From contig CAZDWS010000002.1 of assembly GCA_964509295.1 (NCBI GenBank), forward strand, positions 279,378 through 343,377: a stretch of 64,000 bases of DNA. The letters are read 5' to 3'. Below, one piece after another: positions 51,221-59,243 of this stretch. The notes under the pieces are model-generated. The model was not told the DNA's origin. It saw only the letters and a list, made by a program, of their open reading frames with translations, and made no database searches. The stretch is from JBGSQR01 sp964509295 (GTDB lineage: Bacteria; Desulfobacterota; Desulfuromonadia; Geobacterales; Pseudopelobacteraceae). Position 1 is the stretch's first letter. Each line of letters starts with the position of its first letter. A program made the position numbers and the translations under genes.

Positions 51221-52495
51221 ATGAAAGTTCTAGTCGTAGGCGGCGGTGGTCGCGAACATGCCCTGGTTTGGAAGATTGCCCAGTCTCCACTTGTTACCAA
51301 GATCTATTGCGCACCGGGTAATCCTGGTACGGCAGCACTGGCAGAAAACCTGCCGATCAAGGCCGATGAAGTTGGTAAACTGCTTGAATTTGCCTGGGAA
51401 GAGAAGATTGACCTTACTGTAGTCGGGCCTGAGCAGCCGCTCTCTCTCGGTATTGTGGATATGTTCCAGAACCATGACCTGAAGATCTTTGGACCGACCA
51501 AAGCAGCCGCATTTATTGAAGGCAGCAAAGCTTTTTCCAAAGACCTGATGCATAAATATGACGTGCCGACAGCAGCCTATGGTGTTTTTACCGACATGGA
51601 ATCTGCCGAGGACTTCATCAATAAGACCGGGGCTCCGATTGTGGTCAAAGCCGACGGTCTGGCTGCCGGTAAAGGTGTCATCATTGCCCAGACATGCGAA
51701 GAGGCTATTGATGCCGTCAAGGACATGCTTAGCGGCAATGCTTTTGGCAGTGCCGGTTCACGTGTCGTAATCGAGGAGTTTCTGACCGGTGAAGAGGCCT
51801 CATTCCTGGTGATTACCGATGGCAAAAATATCATTCCGTTGGCCAGTGCCCAGGATCACAAGGCGATCTTTGACAACGACCTGGGACCGAATACGGGCGG
51901 CATGGGTGCCTATTCACCGGCTCCGGTTGTTACCCAGGCTGTTCACGATGAAGCCATGGCCGTTGTTCTGCGCCGGGCTGTTGACGGCATGGTGGCGGAG
52001 GGCCGTTCCTACAGCGGTATTCTCTATGCCGGTCTGATGGTCAAGGATGGTCAGGTCAAAACCCTGGAGTTCAATGCGCGCTTCGGTGACCCGGAGTGCC
52101 AGCCGCTGCTGATGAGGATGAAATCTGATATCGTTCCGCTATTGATGGCGGTTGCCAATGGCGATCTGTCAGGAATGAATATTGAGTGGCACGACCAGGC
52201 TACGGTTTGTGTGGTCATGGCATCCGAGGGTTATCCGGGCGATTATCGCAAAGGCGACGTGATCAGTGGTCTTGAAGACGCAGCCAGATTGGAAGATGTG
52301 TACGTGTTCCATGCCGGTACTGATCTGAAAGACGGCAAGTGTGTGACAAACGGCGGACGTGTGCTGGGTGTGACCGCCATGGGCCCGACTGTTCAGGCTG
52401 CCATCAATAATGCCTATGCCGCTGTGGAAAAAATATCCTGGCAGGGTGTGCAGTTCAGGAAAGACATTGGTAAAAAGGCTATCGGACGGATCTAA
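51221..52495 (+). CDS. purD: Phosphoribosylamine-glycine ligase
   Basis: ATP-grasp enzyme joining phosphoribosylamine and glycine to give GAR, the second step of purine synthesis. It has 424 residues with start after AAGGAG. Marks: VLVVGGGGREHALVWKIAQS, APGNPGTAALAEN, VVGPEQPLSLGIVD, FGPTKAAAFIEGSKAFSKDL, the ATP-grasp loop VVKADGLAAGKGVIIAQTCE, DHKAIFDNDLGPNTGGMGAY and the metal-binding LEFNARFGDPECQPLL. Lies between purH and purE. Confidence 0.97.
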   Translation: MKVLVVGGGGREHALVWKIAQSPLVTKIYCAPGNPGTAALAENLPIKADEVGKLLEFAWEEKIDLTVVGPEQPLSLGIVDMFQNHDLKIFGPTKAAAFIEGSKAFSKDLMHKYDVPTAAYGVFTDMESAEDFINKTGAPIVVKADGLAAGKGVIIAQTCEEAIDAVKDMLSGNAFGSAGSRVVIEEFLTGEEASFLVITDGKNIIPLASAQDHKAIFDNDLGPNTGGMGAYSPAPVVTQAVHDEAMAVVLRRAVDGMVAEGRSYSGILYAGLMVKDGQVKTLEFNARFGDPECQPLLMRMKSDIVPLLMAVANGDLSGMNIEWHDQATVCVVMASEGYPGDYRKGDVISGLEDAARLEDVYVFHAGTDLKDGKCVTNGGRVLGVTAMGPTVQAAINNAYAAVEKISWQGVQFRKDIGKKAIGRI

Positions 52496-52498
52496 GGT

Positions 52499-52560
52499 GG
52501 TTCATAGTTCGTGGTTCGTAGTTGTTTTAACCACGAACTTTGAACCATGAACCTTGAACA
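52499..52560. repeat. GTTCATAGTTCGTGGTT dispersed repeat, copy 2
   Basis: GGTTCATAGTTCGTGGTTCG pairs with AACCACGAACTTTGAACCAT in the purD-purE gap. Confidence 0.85.
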
Positions 52561-52576
52561 AATTTAAGGGGATTTT

Positions 52577-53086
52577 ATGCAAGGTACACCACAGGTTTTA
52601 ATAATGATGGGAAGTGATACGGATCTGCCGATCATGCAGGAGGCGGCCACGATTCTTGAAAAATTCGGTATTGCATATGAAATGAGGATCGCATCGGCAC
52701 ACCGTTCGCCTGTCAGAACTGCTAAACTGGCAACTGAAGCGGCAGGAAAAGGAATCAAGCTGATTATTGCCGGTGCCGGAGTTGCAGCGCATCTGGCCGG
52801 CGTTATCGCCTCCAAGACAACACTGCCGGTTATTGGTGTTCCCACACCGGGCGGTGCGTTGAATGGTGTTGATGCACTTTATGCAACTGTTCAGATGCCT
52901 GCCGGTATTCCGGTTGCCACGATGGCGGTAGGGCGTGCCGGAGCAAAAAATGCCGGTTTGTTTGCCGTTCAGGTGTTGGCTTTAAGTGAACCAAAGCTGG
53001 CACAAGCCATGATCGATTATCGCGTTGAAATGGATCAGGAGCTGGAACGGAAGGATGCTGAGCTGCAGGCTAAACTACGAGGTTAA
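52577..53086 (+). CDS. purE: 5-(carboxyamino)imidazole ribonucleotide mutase
   Basis: Converts N5-CAIR to CAIR in purine synthesis. It has 169 residues, class I form. Typical segments: VLIMMGSDTDLPIMQEAATI, EMRIASAHRSPVRT with the catalytic His, IIAGAGVAAHLAGVIASKTT, PVIGVPTPGGALNGVDALYA and the AKNAGLFAVQ helix. AAGGGG upstream supports the ATG at 52577. The partner purK is not in the window. Confidence 0.97.
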   Translation: MQGTPQVLIMMGSDTDLPIMQEAATILEKFGIAYEMRIASAHRSPVRTAKLATEAAGKGIKLIIAGAGVAAHLAGVIASKTTLPVIGVPTPGGALNGVDALYATVQMPAGIPVATMAVGRAGAKNAGLFAVQVLALSEPKLAQAMIDYRVEMDQELERKDAELQAKLRG

Positions 53087-53099
53087 AGGCGGTTATAGA

Positions 53100-53163
53100 C
53101 GGTTCAATGTTCGTGGTTCTTGGTTAAAACCACGAACATTGAATTATGAACCACGAACTATGA
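53100..53163. repeat. GTTCATAGTTCGTGGTT dispersed repeat, copy 3 (overlaps a start codon)
   Basis: GGTTCAATGTTCGTGGTTCT pairs with AACCACGAACATTGAATT and then ATGAACCACGAACTATGAAC. The final ATG of the repeat is the likely start codon of the next gene. Confidence 0.85.
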
Positions 53164-54113
53164 ACAGTTTTTCCTTCATCATACCGGTCAAGCCGGGTGG
53201 TCACGTCAGTGCGCTGGATGCTTTGAGACAGCTCGATTCTGCAGCATACTCTTTTGAAGTGCTGGTGGCCGAAGGTAAAACTCCCAGTCAACAGCGCAAT
53301 CAGGCTGCCTATCAATCCATTGGCGACATTATATATTTTCTTGATGATGATTCGCTTGTTCCACAAGATGTTTTCTCCTGGTGTGCAGCCGCTTTTGAGG
53401 ATCGGGCCGTTTCTGTTGTCGGCGGTCCTTCGCTGACCCCTGCCACTGATTCATCCCTGCAGAAACTCTTTGGCTATGCACTCTGTTCTCTGTTTGGAGC
53501 GGGAGGGGTGCGGAATCGCTATCAGGCTGTAGGTATGCCACGGGAAACAACGGAAAAAGAGCTGATCCTCTGCAATATGGCTTTCAGGCGTGAGGATTTC
53601 ATCAGCTTCGGCGGATTTGACGAGCGTCTTTACCCCAACGAGGAAAATGAACTGCTGGACAGGATTACCGCTTCCGGGCACAAACTGGTTCATGTACCTG
53701 AAATGGCCGTAGAGAGAAGTCAGCGATCCACGTTGTCGGCATTCATGCGCCAGATGTATTCATATGGTCGTGGCAGGGCGCAACAAACATTGATTGCCGG
53801 TGTTGGTTCTGTTGCCAGTTTTGTTCCGCTGGTTTTTGTCCTCTATCTTCTGTCTCTCCCATTGGCGTTTATCTGGCCATTGTGGTTGTTGCCGCTGGCT
53901 GCCTATTTTCTGCTGGCTTCGGTTTTTACAGTTTCAGCAATGATATCATCAGTGGCTTTGTACACTTTCTTCCTGTTGCTGATTTTTCCTCTGCTGCACT
54001 GTTGTAACGGAATCGGTCTGCTATGCGGTTTTGCCGGCGGAAAACCGAGGCCCGTTGCCCGTGGTGTGGTGACTATCAAGCAACTTAAAACTTTTGAACA
54101 GCAACAGTGGTAA
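53160..54113 (+). CDS. Family 2 glycosyltransferase with C-terminal membrane segments
   Basis: A 317-residue sugar transferase of GT-A fold. Residues about 1-210 hold the nucleotide-sugar part (FSFIIPVKPGGHVSALDALR, IYFLDDDSLVPQ with the DxD, LYPNEENELLDRI with the catalytic acidic residue). About 215-290 are several hydrophobic segments (FVPLVFVLYLLSLPLAFIWP). The start at 53160 is chosen because upstream codons are repeat DNA; that ATG is itself the last codon-sized part of a dispersed repeat and no Shine-Dalgarno is visible. Acceptor unknown, probably a lipid-linked or surface glycan. First of three glycosyltransferases in a row. Confidence 0.85.
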   Translation: MNSFSFIIPVKPGGHVSALDALRQLDSAAYSFEVLVAEGKTPSQQRNQAAYQSIGDIIYFLDDDSLVPQDVFSWCAAAFEDRAVSVVGGPSLTPATDSSLQKLFGYALCSLFGAGGVRNRYQAVGMPRETTEKELILCNMAFRREDFISFGGFDERLYPNEENELLDRITASGHKLVHVPEMAVERSQRSTLSAFMRQMYSYGRGRAQQTLIAGVGSVASFVPLVFVLYLLSLPLAFIWPLWLLPLAAYFLLASVFTVSAMISSVALYTFFLLLIFPLLHCCNGIGLLCGFAGGKPRPVARGVVTIKQLKTFEQQQW

Positions 54114-54158
54114 TTTGGGATCCAATGGCGTTAGCCAAATCACCAAGCGGAGCATAAT

Positions 54159-55100
54159 GTGAAATTCAGTATTGTTGTACCGATCTTTAACGAACAGGAT
54201 AATATCGCAGCGCTGTACAGCGCCGTGACAGGCGCCCTTGACAGCTATGACCGGGAATATGAAGTGATCCTTGTGGATGACGGCTCCACTGATGGCTCCT
54301 TCAATGCCTTGAAGCGTCTGGCAGAGCTGGACAACCGTTTCAAGGTAATCAGGTTTCGCCGGAACTTCGGTCAGACAGCCGCCATGTCAGCTGGATTTGA
54401 TGCGGCTAAGGGGGATATCATAATCCCCATGGATGGAGACCTGCAGAATGATCCGGCAGATATCCCGCATCTGATCAAAAAACTTGATGAAGGTTATGAT
54501 GTGGTTTCCGGCTGGCGCAGTGACCGCAAGGATACTTTTGTAACCCGTAAAATACCATCCATACTGGCCAATGCCATGATATCCAAATTCACCGGAGTGC
54601 ATCTGCATGATTACGGCTGCACCCTCAAAGCCTACCGTCGTGAAGTGCTGGACGGCATCAATCTGTACGGCGAGATGCACCGTTTTGTGCCGGCGTTGGC
54701 GTCACAGGTCGGTGCCAAAGTGGCCGAGCTTCCGGTCAAGCACCACCCCCGTCTGCATGGTGTCAGCAAGTATGGCATTTCCAGGACTTTGAGAGTTGTG
54801 CTCGATCTGATTACAGTAAAATTTCTGCTCTCCTATTCCACCAAGCCGATTCAATTGTTCGGCAAGTGGGGCGCATATACCCTGATGGTCGGTTTCTGCA
54901 GCGGTGCCATGACGGTTTATATGAAAATTTTTGAAAATTTGAGTGTGAACAGAAACCCGCTCTTTATCCTGACCGCCTTTCTGCTGTTTATGGGGGTGCA
55001 ATTTATTGTGCTCGGCCTGTTGGGCGAGATGAATGCCCGCACCTATCATGAGGCCCAGGGGAAACCGATTTACGTTGTTCGTGATAAATTGAATCTGTGA
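54159..55100 (+). CDS. Polyprenyl-phosphate glycosyltransferase-like GT2 protein
   Basis: A 313-residue protein of the DPM1/ArnC/GtrB type that transfers a sugar to undecaprenyl phosphate at the inner membrane. Catalytic N-terminal domain (FSIVVPIFNEQDNIAALYSA, VDDGSTDGS, RRNFGQTAAMSAGFDAAKGD, PMDGDLQNDPADIPHLI with the DxD) and two C-terminal membrane helices (YTLMVGFCSGAMTVYMKIFE, then NPLFILTAFLLFMGVQFIVL). Starts at GTG (54159) with GGAG. Its stop overlaps the GTG start of the next transferase. Confidence 0.91.
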   Translation: MKFSIVVPIFNEQDNIAALYSAVTGALDSYDREYEVILVDDGSTDGSFNALKRLAELDNRFKVIRFRRNFGQTAAMSAGFDAAKGDIIIPMDGDLQNDPADIPHLIKKLDEGYDVVSGWRSDRKDTFVTRKIPSILANAMISKFTGVHLHDYGCTLKAYRREVLDGINLYGEMHRFVPALASQVGAKVAELPVKHHPRLHGVSKYGISRTLRVVLDLITVKFLLSYSTKPIQLFGKWGAYTLMVGFCSGAMTVYMKIFENLSVNRNPLFILTAFLLFMGVQFIVLGLLGEMNARTYHEAQGKPIYVVRDKLNL

Positions 55101-56299
55101 CCAGTCCCCAGTCACTTAAAATAATGATGCTGGCACCGACCCCTTATTTTGCGGATCGCGGCTGTCATGTCAGAATCTACGAGGAAGCCAGGGCATTGAT
55201 TGAGCAGGGCTGCGATGTTCGTATCGTGACCTACCACATTGGCCGTGATATGGCCGGTATTCCCACCTACCGCATCCCGCAAATACCATGGTATAAGCGA
55301 CTGACAGCCGGTCCGTCGTGGCAAAAGCCATTCCTGGACCTGCTGCTGCTGTTTAAGGCCTGGTCCGTTGCCGATTCATTCAAGCCGGACATTATTCATG
55401 CACATCTGCACGAGGGCGCCTTTATCGGACTGTTGTTAAAACCGCTGCTGGGTGTCCCGTTGGTTATGGATTTTCAGGGAAGTCTGACCACGGAATGCCG
55501 TGATCACGGTTTTTTTAGGCAAGGCTCTGCTTTGGAAAGTCTGTTCAGCTTTATTGAGCGCTACATAAACGGCAAGGCCGATGCCATCATAACCAGCTCT
55601 ACATCGGGTTGCACAGCCATGAAGCGGGAGTGGGGCGTTCCAGACGGAAAAGTATCCTCTGTTATTGATGGAGTTGATACGGAGCAGTTTCGAATTTATC
55701 CAAGGCATGAAGCACGTAAGCGCCTCGGCATACCGGAAGGGGTAAGGTTGGTGGTTTTTCTTGGGCTGCTCAATGCCTATCAGGGTATTGACCTGCTACT
55801 GGAAACAGTCGCCATCTTAAAGGGACAGGATAGCAAGGCCCACTTTCTTGTCATGGGGTATCCGGATGAGTCATATCGTCTTAAATCGCACAAAATGGGC
55901 CTGGATGATATGGTTACATTCACCGGCCGGATCGATTATGCCGAAGCAGCATTTCTGCTGAGTGCTGGGGACCTGGCTGTTTCCCCCAAACTCTCTCTTA
56001 GCGAGGCCAACGGCAAGCTCTTCAACTATATGGCCTGTGGTCTGCCGACTCTGGTTTTTGATACGCCGGTTAACAGGGAGATTATTGGTGATGCGGGTGT
56101 TTACGCTGACTATGGCAGTGTGTCGGATTTTGCAAAATGTATTACTGAATTGCTGGCAGATGAAAAGCGCCTCTCGGAGCTGTCCGGTGCCGTAAGGATG
56201 AAAGCAATTAATGAACACTCCTGGGCGTCCCGTGCGTTAAATATTAAGTCGATCTATTTGAATTTGCTGTTGAAAATAGATAATAAGAAGCAAAAATGA
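55097..56299 (+). CDS. Family 4 glycosyltransferase
   Basis: A 400-residue GT-B-fold transferase. N-terminal domain (MLAPTPYFADRGCHVRIYEE, HAHLHEGAFIGLLLKPLLGV) and C-terminal nucleotide-sugar domain (VVFLGLLNAYQGIDLLLETV, EANGKLFNYMACGLPTLVFD with the E-x7-E-like motif). The GTG start overlaps the previous stop (GTGA), so it is coupled to the GT2 gene and probably acts on the same glycan. Donor and acceptor unknown. Confidence 0.9.
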   Translation: MTSPQSLKIMMLAPTPYFADRGCHVRIYEEARALIEQGCDVRIVTYHIGRDMAGIPTYRIPQIPWYKRLTAGPSWQKPFLDLLLLFKAWSVADSFKPDIIHAHLHEGAFIGLLLKPLLGVPLVMDFQGSLTTECRDHGFFRQGSALESLFSFIERYINGKADAIITSSTSGCTAMKREWGVPDGKVSSVIDGVDTEQFRIYPRHEARKRLGIPEGVRLVVFLGLLNAYQGIDLLLETVAILKGQDSKAHFLVMGYPDESYRLKSHKMGLDDMVTFTGRIDYAEAAFLLSAGDLAVSPKLSLSEANGKLFNYMACGLPTLVFDTPVNREIIGDAGVYADYGSVSDFAKCITELLADEKRLSELSGAVRMKAINEHSWASRALNIKSIYLNLLLKIDNKKQK

Positions 56300-56351
56300 T
56301 TTGGTCGGTAGTAAGTGGAAATAAAAAAATGAAATTAAGTGCTAAAAAAAG

Positions 56352-56380
56352 TTGACATCACCGGCATGATTTGGTAAAAA
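56352..56380 (+). promoter_or_regulatory. Promoter for tRNA-Gly
   Basis: TTGACA (56352-56357), 17-base spacer, TAAAAA (56375-56380), 15 bases before the tRNA 5' end. Confidence 0.5.
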
Positions 56381-56395
56381 ACAAAGCTCGCAAGC

Positions 56396-56470
<75 letters not shown>

Positions 56471-56520
56471 TTTAAAACTTAATGGAATTGATCAGTTAGA
56501 AAGACTAATTCCAAGACTGT

Positions 56521-56556
56521 GCCCGGTACTGTTTCTAAACGGTATCGGGCTTTTTC
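56521..56556 (+). terminator. Intrinsic terminator downstream of tRNA-Gly
   Basis: GCCCGGTAC..GTTT and AAAC.GGTATCGGGC pair almost fully and are followed by TTTTTCTTTT. Confidence 0.85.
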
Positions 56557-56559
56557 TTT

Positions 56560-57588
56560 TCTGGGGCGTAATAAAGTCCTGACCGAAGTAGTTGTAAATC
56601 GCTTCTGCATCCTCTTCAAGACCTTCTACATAGTTCCCGTATATAGTTGGCATTAGTTATCTGCGGATATGGGAACTGATGTTCAGCAGAAGGGCTGTCT
56701 TGAGGTATTGTGTACTGGCTGAAGAAATTGGCATTGGCATATTCTACCAGCCCCTGATTAGTACCATTTGAAGGGTTTGCACCTGTATACACATTTTTGT
56801 CCCAAAAATCCGTATGCCTTATTGATGTACCAAATGTTGGTTTCTCTGGATTTTTGCTGATGGCGTCAGAATGAGTGACTATATATTTTTCAAATAAATT
56901 ACTCCAGTTAAGTGGATTCCAGTTGTTCCACAAATGTGACGACATGTCATTTCGCACATGGGCTGGCACTGCCATATCCTGCAACAGATGCGTTACCTGT
57001 CCCATTTGTTCTGAATGTCCTTACGAACTGCGCTTCTTTGGCGGCTGGATCTTTTGTTGTCAAGGCATCATAGAAGTATATGCGGGCGTCATCCCAGCCC
57101 ATTTCCTGCGGGGCGTCATACAATCCGAGGAGATTTCTATTCTGACCGGTCCTTGTCCCGATATAGTTCAGTGGATTTTTGAAACCGGTAGCCCAAGTCA
57201 CATTAGAATATCTGTGAGAGGTGCCGCAAGCAAGGTCAACTGTCAATGAATCGCTCATTTGTGATTCAAGCCAGTCGCCGGTATAGATAGGATTGTGGAA
57301 ATGATTTGAAGCCCGACAGAATGTGGCGGAATCCTCGTCTGTGGAACCTTCTTGGAGCCATCTTTCTATTATATATCCGCTATTGTTGCCTTTTCTATTT
57401 ATTCCATTTAAGACAGTCTTGACTCCTGAACTATATCCAACAAATGTAACTAAATAATTGTTAAGACTTGAATTGTTGACAGCTGTTTTAGTCAACTCCC
57501 GATGGGTAATAGTGTCATTAAAAGCATGCGCTGAGAGAGAAAATATACAAACAATTAGAACATATATAGTAATCAATTTTCTAAACAT
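56560..57588 (-). pseudogene. Frameshifted P1-nuclease/phospholipase-C-like exported protein, copy 2
   Basis: Remnant of a Zn-dependent phospholipase C/P1-nuclease-fold protein. The 5' part has a signal peptide (MFRKLITIYVLIVCIFSLSA), NHFHNPIYTGDW (Zn-ligand region) and GWDDARIYFYDALTTKDPAA. Near 57000 the frame shifts by one base (a run of three As in GAACAAATGGG), after which another frame reads MGQVTHLLQDMAVPAHVRND, the continuation expected from the paralogue at 59244-61310. A second shift near 56640 (ANYIRELCRRS, then NYVEGLEEDAEAIYNYFGQD in another frame) ends the gene close to the tRNA-Gly terminator. With two frameshifts and no proper end, it is probably not functional. Confidence 0.82.
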
Positions 57589-57607
57589 GGTTTTTTCTCC
57601 TCAACAT

Positions 57608-58147
57608 TTACTGTTTTTGCTGTTTAGCTTTTTGAGCTCTTAATTCATCAACTTTTCTGCCTACTATTTCATTATGAATTTTATGGAATATTGGTGCGTA
57701 GTTCCATCCAATAATACCGTAATCTAGAAAACGATCTAATTGCACTGCCGTATATTTATCAGTAAAAACATCCAGTTTATACGTTACATTATTCTTCCAT
57801 TCGTTCTCTTTGACTAAATTGCAACTTGGAAATATAGCGTCATTCCGCAAAGGGATATAACCTTCTTTGTAAATGATCATCATTGGAGGATTGATAGGTA
57901 GACCACTGTTTCCAGTAAGAGAAAATTTCCCCTCCTTGTCGGTCAACGTTTCAGTAATCTTATGCAGATCACTTTGCTGCTCACCTAGCCACCCACGCGG
58001 TTTTGTCCACTGTGCAACCACAATTGCACCTTCAATTGGTTTTCCTGTGCCGCTATCAACAACTTTGCCGGTAATATCCGGGTAGTGGCTGCAGCCGGAA
58101 ACAAACACCATTACAATAACAAGCAAAAAAGAGCGCAGTGATTTCAT
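57608..58147 (-). CDS. Lipoprotein with carboxypeptidase-regulatory-like domain, copy 2
   Basis: A 179-residue lipoprotein. Start MKSLRSFLLV at 58147 (AAAGGA upstream), lipobox VSGC with Cys at about residue 19. Residues about 25-120 match a carboxypeptidase-regulatory-like Ig domain (DITGKVVDSGTGKPIEGAIV, TDKEGKFSLTG, YKEGYIP). Paralogue of the lipoprotein at 61315-61902 and in the same relative place: between an Ig/HExxH protein gene upstream and a P1-nuclease-like gene downstream. The frame is intact although both flanking genes of this copy are broken. Confidence 0.82.
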   Translation of the reverse strand: MKSLRSFLLVIVMVFVSGCSHYPDITGKVVDSGTGKPIEGAIVVAQWTKPRGWLGEQQSDLHKITETLTDKEGKFSLTGNSGLPINPPMMIIYKEGYIPLRNDAIFPSCNLVKENEWKNNVTYKLDVFTDKYTAVQLDRFLDYGIIGWNYAPIFHKIHNEIVGRKVDELRAQKAKQQKQ

Positions 58148-58172
58148 GAGGTTTTCCTTTGTCAGTCTAATT

Positions 58173-59200
58173 TTAGAATCCATAAATACTCCAAAGGCCG
58201 CTTTCATCACGTGTAAAGTTAACAGGGTAGGCATATATTCCGTCATCTTCCTGCCTGATTGCGCCGCCTTGAGCTATGTCACCCAATACTGAGTATATTT
58301 CTACGTCGCTAATTTCATTTAAACGAGACAAAATTTCTGAAGAAGGGTCATTAAAAATAGATAAAAACATATCACGACTTGCATCATGGAACACTGATGC
58401 CGCTCCAGCATTATCACCAGCGACTATCTTTTGTTTCATCACATTCCATTTTGCGATCAGAAGTTTTTCAAGCGCCTGCCGTGAAAGTACCGTAATAGTT
58501 ATTGTGTCCGTATAGGTCTGACTATCTGGGCCAACAGCGCTGGCATTTATGGTATAAGTCCCTTCCGCAGAAAGCTTTACTGTGTATTCCCCTGCGTTTG
58601 CTCCCGCTGTCAGCGTAAACGCCACCGGCCCGCTGGTTGTAATTGTCGGATTGGTGATTGAGAAACTGCCATTTAGCCTTAACGACACATCCAGCGGACC
58701 AACACCGGATTCGATGTTTGATGTTATGCGAATGTAGTTGCCTGCCTGCGCTGACACTGACTTTGTCGTTGTTGCAGTCAAACCATTGGCATCTGTAGCA
58801 GTCACACTGATCGTATTCGCCCCACTTTGAAGCGGCACATGATTAATGACAAACCGGCTGCCGGTAACAGCAGCTGGCATACCATTTACTGTTACGCCGG
58901 TCTCCGCCCCGCTTGTATTGATAACCGCACCGGTGACAGTTACATCCGGCCCGATAATGGTGGCATTGTCTGCCGGTGAATCAATCACAACACTAACGCT
59001 TGCAGGTACACCATTGATACCACCAACACCCTGCGTCATCTCCGCAAACTTCCCTGCCCAGGCATTTCTTAGTATCTCAATAGCCTGAGTTGCCGCAGTC
59101 GTATTGTCCCCCGGTCTTGAGAGAAGCACAAACCCAACATTGAACTTCTTCTGCGAAGTGGCGGAGTCAGGTACACAAGGGAACCCTTGCTGTCGAGAAT
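58173..59200 (-). pseudogene. Truncated copy of the HExxH/Ig-like exported protein
   Basis: The 3' part matches the gene at 61881-63953: VLLSRPGDNTTAATQAIEIL, AWAGKFAEMTQGVGGINGVP, then an Ig-like module (VVIDSPADNATIIGPDVTVT ... GANTISVTATDANGL), an additional beta domain, and a C-terminal domain ending DESGLWSIYGF. The 5' end is lost. Just upstream another frame reads ILDSKGSLVY, which in the intact copy (LLDSKGSLMY) stands about 110 residues before this part, so an internal deletion plus frameshift is evident. The GTG at 59129 is not a credible start. Probably not expressed as an exported protein, as it has no signal peptide. Confidence 0.82.
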
Positions 59201-59210
59201 TTTGATGAAT

Positions 59211-59238
59211 AAAAAAACGGCCTCTTTCAAGGCCGCTT
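59211..59238 (-). terminator. Intrinsic terminator after the intact P1-nuclease-like gene
   Basis: On the minus strand CGGCCT, a TGAAAG loop, AGGCCG and seven T residues, just past the stop at 59244. It separates module copy 1 from the truncated copy 2. Confidence 0.8.
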
Positions 59239-59243
59239 TTGCA

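Noticed and set aside
58173..59129. Intact 318-residue protein starting at GTG 59129
   Set aside because: The GTG is an internal Val codon of the ancestral gene (VLLSRPG), no ribosome binding site precedes it, and the signal peptide is missing.
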